A DNA stretch of 64,000 nt from Halanaerobium saccharolyticum subsp. saccharolyticum DSM 6643 (lineage in GTDB: Bacteria > Bacillota > Halanaerobiia > Halanaerobiales > Halanaerobiaceae). The stretch covers positions 62,001 through 126,000 of the forward strand of contig NZ_CAUI01000021.1 of NCBI RefSeq assembly GCF_000350165.1. Direction: 5' to 3'. The notes beneath the pieces were generated by a model. That model had not been told where the DNA came from. It was given only the letters and a program-made list of their open reading frames with translations, and ran no database searches. This document shows, piece by piece, positions 9,009 to 19,469 of this stretch. Within the stretch, counting starts at the first letter, position 1, and every line of letters begins with the position of its first letter. Position numbers and translations under genes: made by a program.

Positions 9009-9830
9009 TTATTTCCAATTGATATCAGCTTCTTTTCTTGGGACAGTTCTAAAGTACTTTACATCCGGATAGCCGATAACCATTGCTGTTACTATTTCTT
9101 TATTACTTTTAATTCCGAGAAATTTTCTAACTTCTTCTTTGTCTTTTGCTCCTCTTAAGGTGAAACCACTAAATAATACACCTAGATTTAAAGCATTTGC
9201 CATTAATTCCATATTAGAGGAGGCTAAAGAGCCATTAATACTAGAATTAGCTGAAATAACAATTACAATTGGAGCGTTAAAAAATAAACGGTCGTTATGT
9301 ACAGATTCATTTTGATAATCTTGATACATTTGCATCCACATTTCAGCATACTTTTTAAATTTCATTGTCTCTGGTCTTAGGTTATTAAGTATTGATTTTC
9401 CTTTTTTATTTAAATTTTTTAATATTAGTTCTCTAAATTTATCAATTTCATCTTTAACTACTGTAAAAGAGACGTCTTGTTGGTTGCTGCCAGTTGGGGT
9501 AAAGCGGCCGGCTTCTATTATTTTGATTATTTTATTTTCTTCCACATCTTTTTCTTTAAATTGTCTAATAGACCTTCTAAATTTAATAAAATTTAAGAGA
9601 TTATCTGCAGATATTGAAAATTCTTTTTCCTTATATTCTTTTACTTCGTCCATATTGTATTCCGAAGTAGTGACTGCATTTACAGGGCAGATAGCAATAC
9701 AGTGCCCACACTTAAAACAATTTTCATTTTTGATTTGAGCTTTTCCTTCGACCATTATAATATCATTTACTAAACAATCATCAAGACATTTAGAACAGCC
9801 AATACATTTTTCTTTATCTACTTTCATCAT
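9009..9830 (-). CDS. Ferredoxin-nitroreductase fusion protein
   Basis: 273 residues from an ATG at 9830 (a second ATG follows at 9827). A longer reading from 9875 is possible, but the SD AGGAGTGG at about 9839-9847 fits the inner start. The N-terminus carries two 4Fe-4S motifs (CIGCSKCLDDC and CFKCGHCIAICP, residues about 8-50), followed by a nitroreductase-family FMN domain beginning RRSIRQFKEKDV. Such fusions are common in anaerobes. They are presumed to pass electrons from the clusters to FMN to reduce an unknown substrate. It is a single gene with its own strong promoter at 9897-9925. Confidence 0.88.
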   Translation of the reverse strand: MMKVDKEKCIGCSKCLDDCLVNDIIMVEGKAQIKNENCFKCGHCIAICPVNAVTTSEYNMDEVKEYKEKEFSISADNLLNFIKFRRSIRQFKEKDVEENKIIKIIEAGRFTPTGSNQQDVSFTVVKDEIDKFRELILKNLNKKGKSILNNLRPETMKFKKYAEMWMQMYQDYQNESVHNDRLFFNAPIVIVISANSSINGSLASSNMELMANALNLGVLFSGFTLRGAKDKEEVRKFLGIKSNKEIVTAMVIGYPDVKYFRTVPRKEADINWK

Positions 9831-9896
9831 TTCAAATACCACTCCTACTATTTTTATTTCTCCAAAAATGAGCATTTATGTAATTATGTGATTTTT

Positions 9897-9925
9897 AGTA
9901 TACTAATGTTTACAGATTCTGTCAA
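9897..9925 (-). promoter_or_regulatory. Promoter of the ferredoxin-nitroreductase gene
   Basis: On the minus strand, TTGACA (9925-9920) and TATACT (9902-9897) are separated by 17 bp. Confidence 0.7.
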
Positions 9926-10047
9926 TGAATATTAACTAAGTAATAGCGAAAATTAGCGTGAGACTAGATACTGCAGCTGGTCTCAAAAAACCCGAGCATT
10001 ACATTTTGCAAATCTCCTAATTCGAGATGAGAAATTAAAAAAAGTCC
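9926..10047. other. Intergenic stretch without a gene
   Basis: Between the divergent nitroreductase and tRNA promoters I see no ORF. The only structure is an 8-bp hairpin, GAGACTAG (9960-9967) with CTGGTCTC (9977-9984), which lacks a T run in the needed orientation. Confidence 0.5.
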
Positions 10048-10076
10048 TTGACGAAATAAGCTTATACTGTTATAAT
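10048..10076 (+). promoter_or_regulatory. Promoter for the tRNA-Arg/tadA/tRNA-Ser cluster
   Basis: TTGACG (10048-10053), a 17-bp spacer and TATAAT (10071-10076), about 100 bp upstream of tRNA-Arg. Confidence 0.7.
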
Positions 10077-10177
10077 AATAATCGTCGTCTGAAACAATCA
10101 GCCGTTCACTTGCTGTTGTTTTAAGGTTTTAAACCCCAAAAAGGGAAAGATCCTCGACATAATAAATTTTACAGCGT

Positions 10178-10254
<77 letters not shown>

Positions 10255-10294
10255 TTTTAAATTTTTTTAACTTTTTATTTTCAGGAGATATTCT

Positions 10295-10759
10295 ATGGAA
10301 GATGATATAAAATATATGAAAATGGCCCTGGCAGAAGCCAGGAAAGCTTATCAAAGAGCTGAAGTTCCAATTGGTGCAGTTGTTATCTGTGATGATAAAG
10401 TTGTTGGCCGTGGGTTTAATCTCCGGGAGCAAACTCAGGATCCAACTTCTCATGCCGAAATGATTGCTCTGAGAGAAGCAGCTAAAAATGAGGCTAGCTG
10501 GCGCTTGGAAAATTGCCAGCTTTATGTGACTTTAGAGCCCTGCCCAATGTGTGCAGGAGCAATTTTACAGTCAAGAATAAAACGTCTTGTTTATGGAGCC
10601 AGTGATCCCAAAGCAGGAGCTGTTAATAGCCTTTATCAACTATTAAATGATGAGCGTTTTAACCATCAGGTTGAAGTTGAGGCAGGTGTAATGAAGAAAG
10701 AAGCAGCTCAGCTTTTAAAAGATTTTTTCCGTGATTTAAGAGAACGGAAGGATGGGTGA
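10295..10759 (+). CDS. tadA: tRNA(adenine34) deaminase
   Basis: 154 residues, the normal size. The zinc-dependent deaminase signature is intact: HAEMIAL with His53 and the proton-shuttling Glu55, and PCPMCAGAI with Cys83 and Cys86. TadA converts A34 of tRNA-Arg(ACG) to inosine. Its substrate tRNA lies directly upstream. An SD (CAGGAGAT) precedes the ATG. The last codons (Lys-Asp-Gly-stop) run 14 nt into the 5' end of the tRNA-Ser(CGA) gene, so coding sequence and tRNA acceptor stem are the same DNA. Free-base or cytidine deaminases share the fold, but the length and the tRNA context favour TadA. Confidence 0.95.
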   Translation: MEDDIKYMKMALAEARKAYQRAEVPIGAVVICDDKVVGRGFNLREQTQDPTSHAEMIALREAAKNEASWRLENCQLYVTLEPCPMCAGAILQSRIKRLVYGASDPKAGAVNSLYQLLNDERFNHQVEVEAGVMKKEAAQLLKDFFRDLRERKDG

Positions 10760-10838
10760 GTCTGGCTGAAACCGCTTGACTCGAAATCAAGTAGGCAGTT
10801 TTACTGTCTCGAGGGTTCGAATCCCTCTCCTTCCGCCA
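10746..10838 (+). tRNA. tRNA-Ser, anticodon CGA
   Basis: 93 nt with the long variable arm of class II tRNAs and encoded CCA. Acceptor GGAAGGA (10746-10752) pairs with TCCTTCC. The anticodon stem CTTGA/TCAAG encloses CTCGAAA, anticodon CGA, reading UCG. The first 14 nt overlap the tadA stop region, so RNase P cleavage of a shared transcript would cut the tadA mRNA just before its stop codon. Confidence 0.96.
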
Positions 10839-10897
10839 TTATATTTTATCCATATCATTCATAGATTATATATATAAATTTTCAAAGTATAGATTAC

Positions 10898-10991
<94 letters not shown>

Positions 10992-11018
10992 AAAAATTTT
11001 ATAATTTTTTACTAATGT

Positions 11019-11293
11019 TTGGCCGTACTAAATGGGGCGGTAGCGGTGCCCTATAACCTGCAAACCGCTATAGCAGGATTGAAGCCGTGGCTGAGGATTT
11101 TTTCTTTCAGGGTCTGGCCCTGATAAGTAGTGTTGACAATTGGGTCTCGCGCAATGAAGTCTTGTGAACCCCGTCAGATCCGGGAGGAAGCAGCGGTAAA
11201 CAAGTCGCTTCATGTGCCGCGAGGGTGCCTGGTTCGAGCCAACTGTCAGGGTAACGCCTGGGAGAAAATCTTCGAAACACGGTGTGCGGCCAA
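11019..11293 (+). ncRNA. ffs: Signal recognition particle RNA, large Alu-containing type
   Basis: About 275 nt with closing ends TTGGCCGTAC (11019-11028) and GTGCGGCCAA (11284-11293). The conserved SRP54/Ffh-binding region reads GTCAGATCCGGGAGGAAGCA near 11175-11194, and the 5' part holds the Alu-like hairpins (GGGCGGTAGC and CCTGCAAACCGC). This is the long Bacillus/Clostridium form, which scaffolds Ffh for co-translational membrane targeting. Small ORFs read across it are spurious. It lies just upstream of dnaX, as scr does in B. subtilis. Exact ends are judged from the closing helix. Confidence 0.92.
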
Positions 11294-11301
11294 TTTTTTT
11301 T

Positions 11302-11326
11302 AAACACCCGGAATAGGGTGTTTTTG
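11302..11326 (+). terminator. Terminator of SRP RNA
   Basis: AAACACCC (11302-11309) pairs with GGGTGTTT (11316-11323) and runs into T residues, placed directly after the SRP RNA. Confidence 0.85.
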
Positions 11327-11356
11327 TTATATAATACTATTTTAGAGGTGAAAAAA

Positions 11357-13276
11357 ATGTCCTTTCTCTCTCTGTATCGAAAATATAGGCCAGAAAATTT
11401 TAATGATCTGATTGGACAGGATCAGGTTAAACAGACTTTAAAAAATGCTTTAAAAAATGACAGAGTAGCGCATGCCTATCTTTTTGCTGGGCCTCGCGGA
11501 ACTGGTAAAACTTCCACAGCAAAAGTTTTTGCTAAATCACTTAATTGTGCTAATCCAAATGCAGACCATGAACCTTGTGGTGAGTGTAATTCCTGTCAGC
11601 GAATTGAAAAGGGTAACTCTCTTGATGTAATTGAGATTGATGCTGCTTCCAATCGGGGTATTGATGAAATTAGAGAATTGAGAGAAAAGGTAAAATTTTA
11701 TCCTGGTGAAGGCAAATATAAAGTATATATTATCGATGAAGTTCATATGTTAACTAAAGGGGCTTTTAATGCTCTTTTAAAAACTTTAGAAGAGCCTCCA
11801 GAAAGTGTAGTTTTTATTTTGGCAACAACTGAGCCTCATGAAGTTATTACAACAATTATGTCCCGCTGTCAGCGTTTTGATTTTACATTATTAACTTTAA
11901 CTAATCTTAAAAAACGTTTAAAATATATTTCCGATTCAGAGGGTTATGAAATTGATAAAGAGGCGCTTGATATTTTAGCTCGCAGTGCTCGAGGAGGGAT
12001 GCGAGATGCAATTAGCCTTTTAGATCAAGCCATTTCCTTTAGTGATGGTCAGCTAAGTGCTGCAGAAGTTACTAGAATGTTGGGGAGAATTAACAAATCA
12101 GATTTAAAGCAATTTTTAGTTCATTTAAGTAAAAAAGAAAGTCAAAAGGCTTTAGAATTATTGAATAAGCAGTTGGAGTCTGGACTTGGAATAGAAAGAT
12201 TTAGTGATGAATTAATAGAATACTGTAGGGAATTACTTTTGATTAAAGAATGTGGGATTGATTCTGGTATTCTCGAATATTCACGCAGTTATTTAGAAGA
12301 AATTGCTTCTATAGCTGCAAATTTAAGTACTAAAGAAATTACAAATATTATTGACGAATTTGCATCCTTAAAAGAAAAATTACGTTCCAGTGCAAGACCC
12401 CGTTTACAATTGGAGATAAGTGTTATAAAATTAAGTAGTAGAGAAAGTAGTAATAGTTTAGAAGCGAGGCTTTCAGAGCTTGAGTTTAAATTAGATAATA
12501 TATTAAACAGCAGAGATGATTCTAGTTTTAAAAAAGAGCTTAATCTTAAAAAAACGGAAGCTGTAGCTAACAGTGATCGAGGTAAACAATCAAAAATAAA
12601 AGAAGAAAAAATAGAATCTAAGAACGAAAAAGTTGAAAATGAAAAAGATATTAAAACAGATAAAAAAGCAAAATCAGCAAAAATAGAGAAGCCAGTCAAA
12701 ACAGCAAATAATGCTGGTCTTAGTCTTAAACATGTTAAAGAAAACTGGGCTAAAATTTTAAATGAAACCAAACAGCTAGATATTTCTGTACAGGCCCTTT
12801 TAAGAGAAGGAGCACCAACAGCTGTAGACAATAAAACAGTTATTGTTTCTTTTCCTGAAAGTAAGAAATTTCATTATAAAGGAGCTGCTTCTAATAAAGC
12901 TTTAATTTCTAGAGTTTTAAGGAATGTTTTAAATGAGGCGGTAGAATTAGAGCTTCAACTTGGAACTAAAAAAAAAGAGTTAAATGACAAAATAGACGAT
13001 AAGCAAAAAGATGATCTTGATTTAGTTGAAGATAGCAGTTCTAAAAAAAATCAAAAAATTGATAAGATGGATAGAGATAATAATGAGCAAAAAAATATTT
13101 TAGATGATGCTCATACAGCTAAAAATAGTTTAGAAACTAAAACACCAGCTTCTCAAATTACTGAAAATCAAAATGAGCTTGCCGGTGATTTAGATATAGA
13201 AAATTTGGCCAGAGTTTTTTCTGGTGAGATCATTGAAGTTGATCAATCAATTTTGGAAAATAGAGGAGGAAATTAA
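11357..13276 (+). CDS. dnaX: DNA polymerase III gamma/tau subunit
   Basis: 639 residues from an ATG at 11357 with SD GAGGTG (11345-11350). A longer in-frame opening from 11282 would lie inside the SRP RNA and its terminator and is rejected. The clamp-loader ATPase domain begins [16 protein letters not shown], with Walker [11 protein letters not shown], a zinc-binding Cys cluster ([17 protein letters not shown]) and Walker B IDEVHML. After about residue 370 the sequence becomes Lys/Glu-rich and low in complexity (tau-like linker), followed by a folded C-terminal part starting near [11 protein letters not shown]. DnaX loads the sliding clamp. The gene order dnaX-ebfC-recR is the conserved bacterial one. 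Confidence 0.97.
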   Translation: MSFLSLYRKYRPENFNDLIGQDQVKQTLKNALKNDRVAHAYLFAGPRGTGKTSTAKVFAKSLNCANPNADHEPCGECNSCQRIEKGNSLDVIEIDAASNRGIDEIRELREKVKFYPGEGKYKVYIIDEVHMLTKGAFNALLKTLEEPPESVVFILATTEPHEVITTIMSRCQRFDFTLLTLTNLKKRLKYISDSEGYEIDKEALDILARSARGGMRDAISLLDQAISFSDGQLSAAEVTRMLGRINKSDLKQFLVHLSKKESQKALELLNKQLESGLGIERFSDELIEYCRELLLIKECGIDSGILEYSRSYLEEIASIAANLSTKEITNIIDEFASLKEKLRSSARPRLQLEISVIKLSSRESSNSLEARLSELEFKLDNILNSRDDSSFKKELNLKKTEAVANSDRGKQSKIKEEKIESKNEKVENEKDIKTDKKAKSAKIEKPVKTANNAGLSLKHVKENWAKILNETKQLDISVQALLREGAPTAVDNKTVIVSFPESKKFHYKGAASNKALISRVLRNVLNEAVELELQLGTKKKELNDKIDDKQKDDLDLVEDSSSKKNQKIDKMDRDNNEQKNILDDAHTAKNSLETKTPASQITENQNELAGDLDIENLARVFSGEIIEVDQSILENRGGN

Positions 13277-13277
13277 T

Positions 13278-13586
13278 ATGAATATGCAAAAAATGATGAA
13301 ACAAGCACAAAAGATGCAGGCTAAAATGGCTAAAGTACAGGAAGAATTGGAAGAAAAGACACTTGAGGCGACTGCAGGTGGTGGCGCTGTTAAGGTAGTA
13401 GTTAATGGAAAGCAGGAAGTCGTTGATCTTCAGATTGATCCTGAAGTAGTTGATCCAGATGATGTAGAAATGTTAGAAGATTTAGTTCTGGCAGCTGTTA
13501 ATCAGGGTATGCGCGAAATTCAGGAAATGGTAAATGATGAAATGGGTAAAGTAACTGGTGGAATGAATCTGCCAGGAATGCCTTAA
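13278..13586 (+). CDS. ebfC: Nucleoid-associated protein YbaB/EbfC
   Basis: 102 residues from an ATG at 13278 with SD AGGAGGA inside the dnaX stop region. Only 1 nt separates it from the dnaX stop. The Met/Lys/Gln-rich N-terminal helix ([20 protein letters not shown]) and the core [20 protein letters not shown] are diagnostic of the small dimeric YbaB/EbfC DNA-binding family. An upstream in-frame start at 13224 would overlap dnaX by 53 nt and lacks an SD. It is almost always found between dnaX and recR, where it is thought to affect nucleoid structure or recombination. Confidence 0.95.
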   Translation: MNMQKMMKQAQKMQAKMAKVQEELEEKTLEATAGGGAVKVVVNGKQEVVDLQIDPEVVDPDDVEMLEDLVLAAVNQGMREIQEMVNDEMGKVTGGMNLPGMP

Positions 13587-14185
13587 TGAATCCATATCCT
13601 AAACCAATGGGGAAATTGATCGGCGAGCTGAGTAAACTGCCTGGAATAGGGCCTAAAACTGCTCGTCGTCTTTCTTTTTATATATTGGGGCAGCCTAAAA
13701 ATGATGTGAAAAATTTAGCAGATGCATTAATTGAAGCGCGCGAAAAAATCAATTACTGTTCAAACTGTAATCACTTAACTGAGGGTGATACCTGTACTTT
13801 CTGTCAATCTGAAGAGAGGGATAGAACATCAATTTGTGTTGTTGAAAGCCCCCGAGATGTTGTAGCCATGGAAAAGACAGGTGAGTATAATGGTCTTTAT
13901 CATGTGCTGCATGGTGCTATTTCACCGATGGATGGAATCGGACCAGATGAAATAAAAATTCGTTCTTTGATTCCTCGTTTAGAAAAAGATAAAGTTACAG
14001 AAATTATAGTAGCAACTGATCCTAATGCAGAAGGTGATGCTACTGCAATGTATCTTGCTAAACTGATTAAGCCTTTAGGAGTAAAGGTAACTCGTATAGC
14101 ACATGGAATTCCTGTTGGGGGAGATTTAGAATATGCAGATGAAGTTACTCTTTCTAAAGCCTTAGAAGGAAGAAGAGAATTATAA
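13586..14185 (+). CDS. recR: Recombination mediator protein RecR
   Basis: 199 residues, the standard length. A helix-hairpin-helix ([20 protein letters not shown]), a C4 zinc finger ([16 protein letters not shown]) and a Toprim domain ([20 protein letters not shown]) occur in the family order, ending in the [17 protein letters not shown] region typical of RecR. Its ATG overlaps the ebfC stop by one base, indicating translational coupling. With RecF and RecO it loads RecA on SSB-coated gaps. The operon ends at the hairpin at 14236-14272. Confidence 0.97.
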   Translation: MNPYPKPMGKLIGELSKLPGIGPKTARRLSFYILGQPKNDVKNLADALIEAREKINYCSNCNHLTEGDTCTFCQSEERDRTSICVVESPRDVVAMEKTGEYNGLYHVLHGAISPMDGIGPDEIKIRSLIPRLEKDKVTEIIVATDPNAEGDATAMYLAKLIKPLGVKVTRIAHGIPVGGDLEYADEVTLSKALEGRREL

Positions 14186-14235
14186 AGTTCAGCTGCCGGT
14201 TTCCGAACTAATTAATAGTAAATAATTAAGCGATC

Positions 14236-14273
14236 ACCCGTCATTTCAAATTTGAGATGGTGGGTATTTTTTA
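14236..14273 (+). terminator. Terminator after recR
   Basis: ACCCGTCATTTC pairs, with some G-U pairs, with GAGATGGTGGGT around a short loop, followed by ATTTTTT. Confidence 0.75.
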
Positions 14274-14334
14274 ATAGCTAAATGATTAATATTTGGAAAT
14301 TAATGGTTCCTCAAACAGTAGGTGTAAGCTGCGC

Positions 14335-14363
14335 TTGACATTTATTCAGTACTTTGTTAAAAT
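14335..14363 (+). promoter_or_regulatory. guaB promoter
   Basis: TTGACA (14335-14340), a 17-bp spacer and TAAAAT (14358-14363). The following leader of about 125 nt is AT-rich. I see neither a purine-riboswitch core nor a strong hairpin in it. Confidence 0.65.
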
Positions 14364-14468
14364 ACTTAAAATATTAGATTGTTATTTCATATAATAATTA
14401 TCCATCTATTTCATTTTATTACATATAAATATATTAAGTAGTTCTTAGTTCATAATTTTAAGTATTAA

Positions 14469-15959
<1,491 letters not shown>

Positions 15960-15985
15960 AGAATTAAATTAAAGATTTTGTTTTT

Positions 15986-16019
15986 AACTCTCTGTTTTTT
16001 ATTGGCAGAGAGTTTTTTA
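15986..16019 (+). terminator. Terminator of guaB
   Basis: AACTCTCTG (15986-15994) and CAGAGAGTT (16006-16014) form a perfect stem followed by a T run. Confidence 0.93.
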
Positions 16020-16176
16020 ATACTTCTTATTTTTTTTAGATTAAAAAGTTTTGTTGTAAGTTTAACAGAAAAATAAGGGCAATAGTATTAAGATTATATT
16101 TGTAAATTGGAATATAAATTCAAGTTATAATAAAATTCTAAATTGTTATCAAAGTTCATAACAGGGGGAATTAATA

Positions 16177-17232
16177 ATGAACGATAAAAATAGACAGGAA
16201 GAAAATTTGATTATTATTGGTGGTGGCCCGGGTGGTTTATCTGCTTCAATTTATGCTGCGAGAAATGGAGTTGCACCACTAGTATTAAATGGTCCAGAGC
16301 CAGGAGGACAAATAACAACAACATCTGAATTAGAAAACTATCCAGGTTTTCCAGAACCAATTGGTGGTTTTGAGTTAACTCAGCAAATGACAGAACAAGC
16401 AGAAAATTTTGGTGTTCGCTTAAAATATGAAAGTGCAGAAGAGGTTGATTTCTCGGGAGATAAATTTACTGTTAAAACAGAAGGTGGAGAATATATAGCT
16501 GATTCTATTATCATTGCAACTGGAGCCGAACCTAGAACTTTGGGGCTAGAAAAGGAAGACAGTATGAGAGGTAATGGAGTTTCCTACTGTGCAACTTGTG
16601 ATGCAGCATTCTTTAGAAATAAGGAAGTAGCAATTGTAGGTGGTGGAGACACTGCTTTATGGGAAGCAACTTTTCTGGCTAAGTTTGCAGCTAAAGTTTA
16701 TATTATTCACCGCCGCGATAAATTTAGAGGCGCTAAAATTTTAGGTGACAGAGTTAAAGATAAAGAAAACATTGAAATTCTCTGGGATACAGAGGTTGAA
16801 AATATTAAAGGCGAAAAGAAATTTGAAGGAATTCGTATCTTCAATAATAAAACAGATGAGGAAAGAGACCTTGATGTAAAAGGACTTTTTATTGCCATTG
16901 GACATAAGCCGCGAACTGAATGTCTTAAAGGCCAGATTGAGCTTGATGACCATGGTTATATTTTAACAGATAAAAAACAGCACACTAATATTTCAGGAGT
17001 TTTTGCCTGTGGTGATGTTCAAGATCCAGATTATAGGCAGGTTGTTATTGCTGCTGGTTCGGGAGCTAAAGCAGCAATTGAAGCCTCGGAATATATTGAA
17101 GAAAAAGAAAATTCTTTCCCTGCAAAAGAAGTTAAGATGAAAAATCATGCTGCAGGAGATGAAGCTAAAGATTCTTCAGATACAGCAAAAAAAGAAGAAG
17201 GCGGATTGAGTCTTAGTCTCAGTTTAGATTAA
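16177..17232 (+). CDS. trxB: Thioredoxin-disulfide reductase
   Basis: 351 residues. The FAD-binding GGGPGGLSASIYAARNG, redox-active CATC (Cys138/Cys141), NADPH-domain GGGDTALWEA and HRRDKFRG, and the second FAD motif FACGDVQDPDYRQVVIAAG are all in place. HRRxxxR favours NADPH over NADH. The core would end near residue 310. The last 40 or so residues are an extra hydrophilic tail rich in Lys, Glu, Ala and Ser that closes with alternating Leu-Ser, which is not normal for TrxB. It reduces thioredoxin, and trxA and a protein disulfide oxidoreductase are encoded at 45.6-46.7 kb. It is a single gene, with a complex hairpin downstream. Confidence 0.93.
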   Translation: MNDKNRQEENLIIIGGGPGGLSASIYAARNGVAPLVLNGPEPGGQITTTSELENYPGFPEPIGGFELTQQMTEQAENFGVRLKYESAEEVDFSGDKFTVKTEGGEYIADSIIIATGAEPRTLGLEKEDSMRGNGVSYCATCDAAFFRNKEVAIVGGGDTALWEATFLAKFAAKVYIIHRRDKFRGAKILGDRVKDKENIEILWDTEVENIKGEKKFEGIRIFNNKTDEERDLDVKGLFIAIGHKPRTECLKGQIELDDHGYILTDKKQHTNISGVFACGDVQDPDYRQVVIAAGSGAKAAIEASEYIEEKENSFPAKEVKMKNHAAGDEAKDSSDTAKKEEGGLSLSLSLD

Positions 17233-17318
17233 ATTAATCTTTATTGAAAAATTAAATTTTTAAAGTTATTTAAAACAAAAATCTAGAATATAATATATAA
17301 TGAGATTATTAATTTGTG

Positions 17319-17372
17319 AGTCGACAGAACATCCTAAGCGACTATAAGAGGATGTTTTAGTCGACTTTTCTT
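17319..17372 (+). terminator. Branched hairpin terminator after trxB
   Basis: AGTCGAC (17319-17325) pairs with GTCGACT (17360-17366), and inside it ACATCCT (17329-17335) pairs with AGGATGT (17349-17355). A T-rich run follows. Confidence 0.75.
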
Positions 17373-17375
17373 TTA

Positions 17376-17404
17376 TTGCATTAGTGGGATGATTATTGTA
17401 TAAT
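17376..17404 (+). promoter_or_regulatory. Promoter of the tmk-darA-holB operon
   Basis: TTGCAT (17376-17381), a 17-bp spacer and TATAAT (17399-17404), about 50 bp before tmk. Confidence 0.65.
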
Positions 17405-17454
17405 TAGAATATAATTAAGATTATTTTAACAAAGTTTTGAGGAGGCTGGCAGTT

Positions 17455-18081
17455 TTGACAGAAGGCTTTTTTATTACATTCGAAGGTATTGAGGGTTCAG
17501 GTAAAACGACACAGATTAATTTACTGGCAGAATTTTTAAAGAATAAAGGTTATGATGTTTTAGTCAGTAGAGAACCTGGAGGAACTCCCTTAGGTGAAAA
17601 AATCAGACATTTGCTTTTAGATCCTCAATATGAATCGATGGATTACAGAACAGAAATTCTTCTTTATGCTGCCGATAGAGCTCAGCATGTTAAAGAAAAG
17701 ATTAAACCTGCTATAGAACAGGGTAAAATAGTTATTTCTGATAGATTTGCAGATTCTAATTTAGCCTATCAAGCTGCTGGTCGTGGTCTAGATTATGAGA
17801 TAGTATATCAAATTAATGATTGGGTAATTGATTCCACCTGGCCTGATTTAACATTTATTTTAGATATTGATATTAAAGAAGGATTAAAAAGGGCAAGGGC
17901 ACAAAGTTTTGATGCTGAAGGTGACAGATTAGAAAGAGAAGTAGATGAATTTCATCAGCGAGTAAGAGAAGCATATTTAAAGATGGCAGAAAAAGACCGT
18001 TTTGCACTGGTAAATGCAGGAGAGAGCATAGAAAATGTCCAAAAAAATATAGAAAACATTATTAGCAGGAGGTTATTCTAA
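17455..18081 (+). CDS. tmk: Thymidylate kinase
   Basis: 208 residues from a TTG at 17455. The in-frame TTG at 17437 overlaps the SD AGGAGG (17440-17445), so the inner TTG is chosen. The P-loop is FEGIEGSGKTTQ, the DRX motif is in ISDRFADSNLAYQ, and the substrate-binding SREPGGTPLGEKIR segment is intact. It phosphorylates dTMP to dTDP. It heads the compact operon tmk-darA-holB-ricT-yabA-trmN6-rsmI-metG, the same order as in the B. subtilis tmk-yaaQ-holB-yaaT-yabA region, with a one-base overlap to darA. Confidence 0.97.
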   Translation: MTEGFFITFEGIEGSGKTTQINLLAEFLKNKGYDVLVSREPGGTPLGEKIRHLLLDPQYESMDYRTEILLYAADRAQHVKEKIKPAIEQGKIVISDRFADSNLAYQAAGRGLDYEIVYQINDWVIDSTWPDLTFILDIDIKEGLKRARAQSFDAEGDRLEREVDEFHQRVREAYLKMAEKDRFALVNAGESIENVQKNIENIISRRLF

Positions 18082-18440
18082 TGGAAAAAAGAGCAGAAAC
18101 AGGTAAAACAGTTAAAATGGTAGTTGCCATTGTCCATGACCATGATGCGGCTGATCTTTTAGAATCACTTACTACTTCTGGTTTTCAGGCAACAAAAATG
18201 GCATCTACAGGTGGTTTTTTGCGAGAGGGTAATACTACTTTTATGATTGGATCAGATGAAGGTCATGTTGATGAGGTATTAGAAATAATTAGAGAAAATT
18301 GTGAGTCGCGAAAAAAAACAGTGGCACCGATGTCACCTGTTGCCAATTCTTTAGAAGGATATTATTCTTTTCCAATGGAAATTAAAATTGGTGGAGCAAC
18401 AGTATTTATTATAGATGTAGAACAATTTATTAAACTTTAA
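18081..18440 (+). CDS. darA: Cyclic-di-AMP receptor, PII-like DarA/PstA
   Basis: 119 residues, overlapping the tmk stop by one base, with SD AGGAGG inside tmk. MVVAIVHDHDAADLLESLTT, GFQATKMASTGGFLREGNTT and the closing YSFPMEIKIGGATVFIIDV are the recognisable core of the Firmicute YaaQ/DarA family, a PII-like trimer that binds c-di-AMP. Its downstream target is not settled. Its place between tmk and holB is the family's usual one. The N-terminus carries about 10 extra residues (MEKRAETGKT) compared with typical members. Confidence 0.93.
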   Translation: MEKRAETGKTVKMVVAIVHDHDAADLLESLTTSGFQATKMASTGGFLREGNTTFMIGSDEGHVDEVLEIIRENCESRKKTVAPMSPVANSLEGYYSFPMEIKIGGATVFIIDVEQFIKL

Positions 18441-18458
18441 GCTAAGAGGAGTTTTTAA

Positions 18459-19448
18459 ATGAGTTTCAACTCAATTATTGGTCAAGAAGAAGCTATCGAA
18501 ATTTTACAGGATGAAATAGAAAAAGATCGAATAAGCCACGCCTATCTCTTTTCGGCTAAAGAAGGTAGCGGCAAATCAAAACTGGCTTTTGAATTTGCAA
18601 AGGCCAGTTTTTGTGAGGAAGTTCGATTAGACAGCTGTGGGAGTTGTATTAACTGCCGCAAAATGGATCATCATAATCACCCTGATTTTAAAACTATTTC
18701 TGTACTTGAAGATAAAACTGCTATTTCTATTGATCAAATTAGAGAATTGAAAAAAGAAATTGCGTATAAGCCTTATGATAGTGATCATAAGATATATATC
18801 ATAGAATCAGCAGAAAAATTAACAAAAGAAGCAGCTAATTCACTTTTAAAAACTTTAGAAGAACCTCCATCTTTTGCAACCATTGTTTTGCTTGTAGAAG
18901 ATAGCGGTAAACTTTTGCCAACACTTGTGTCTCGCTGTCAACAGATTAAATTAAGTAGTGTAAGTCAACAAAAAATTAAAGATCTGCTTTTAGAAGAAGG
19001 TTTAAATAATGAACAGGCAGAGATAGTTAGTAGTGCTGCTGCTGGCAGTCCTGGTAAAGCACTTGATATTACTAAAATAGATAACTATTTTGAACATCGT
19101 CAAGAAATTTATGACTTTTTAAAAAAGATTAAATCTAAAAACACAATTGAAATTTTCAAAATTACAGATAAATTATGCTCACTGCTTAAAAATGATTTCC
19201 CCTGTTTTGATTTGCTATCAGACTGGTATCGCGATATAATGATGATTAAACAGGATTATCTGGATGCAGTGATTAATCAAGACTATTTAGAGGAGTTAAG
19301 AGAACTTGCTGCAGAGTTAAATCTGCAGAATATAATTAAAAATTTAGAATTGATTGCTCAAAGTCAAGAATATATAGAACGCAATATTCGTGAGAAACTT
19401 AGTCTGGAAGTTTTATTTTTCAAACTGCGCCAGCCTGATCAAGAATAG
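18459..19448 (+). CDS. holB: DNA polymerase III delta' subunit
   Basis: 329 residues, with SD AGAGGAG before the ATG. The AAA+ clamp-loader fold begins SIIGQEEAIEILQDEIEK and has a P-loop-like AKEGSGKSKLA, the DnaX/HolB zinc module (CEEVRLDSCGSCINC) and SRC sensor (LVSRCQQIKL). It resembles DnaX over the first 230 residues but lacks the tau extension, and its Walker B is the weakened IIESAEKL expected of delta'. It works in the clamp-loader complex with the dnaX product. Confidence 0.95.
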   Translation: MSFNSIIGQEEAIEILQDEIEKDRISHAYLFSAKEGSGKSKLAFEFAKASFCEEVRLDSCGSCINCRKMDHHNHPDFKTISVLEDKTAISIDQIRELKKEIAYKPYDSDHKIYIIESAEKLTKEAANSLLKTLEEPPSFATIVLLVEDSGKLLPTLVSRCQQIKLSSVSQQKIKDLLLEEGLNNEQAEIVSSAAAGSPGKALDITKIDNYFEHRQEIYDFLKKIKSKNTIEIFKITDKLCSLLKNDFPCFDLLSDWYRDIMMIKQDYLDAVINQDYLEELRELAAELNLQNIIKNLELIAQSQEYIERNIREKLSLEVLFFKLRQPDQE

Positions 19449-19469
19449 ATAAATGAGGTGTGTATTTTA

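Noticed and set aside
9960-9984. Hairpin GAGACTAG/CTGGTCTC as a terminator
   Set aside because: The adjacent A run would need to be a T run in the direction of either neighbouring transcript, and no transcript enters it in the right orientation.
11028-11307. Short minus-strand ORFs
   Set aside because: They lie across the SRP RNA, whose structure and conserved loop explain the sequence.
12289-12831. 180-codon minus-strand ORF within dnaX
   Set aside because: It is antisense to the Lys/Glu-rich tau linker, whose codon bias yields long Ser/Leu/Phe-rich reverse frames.
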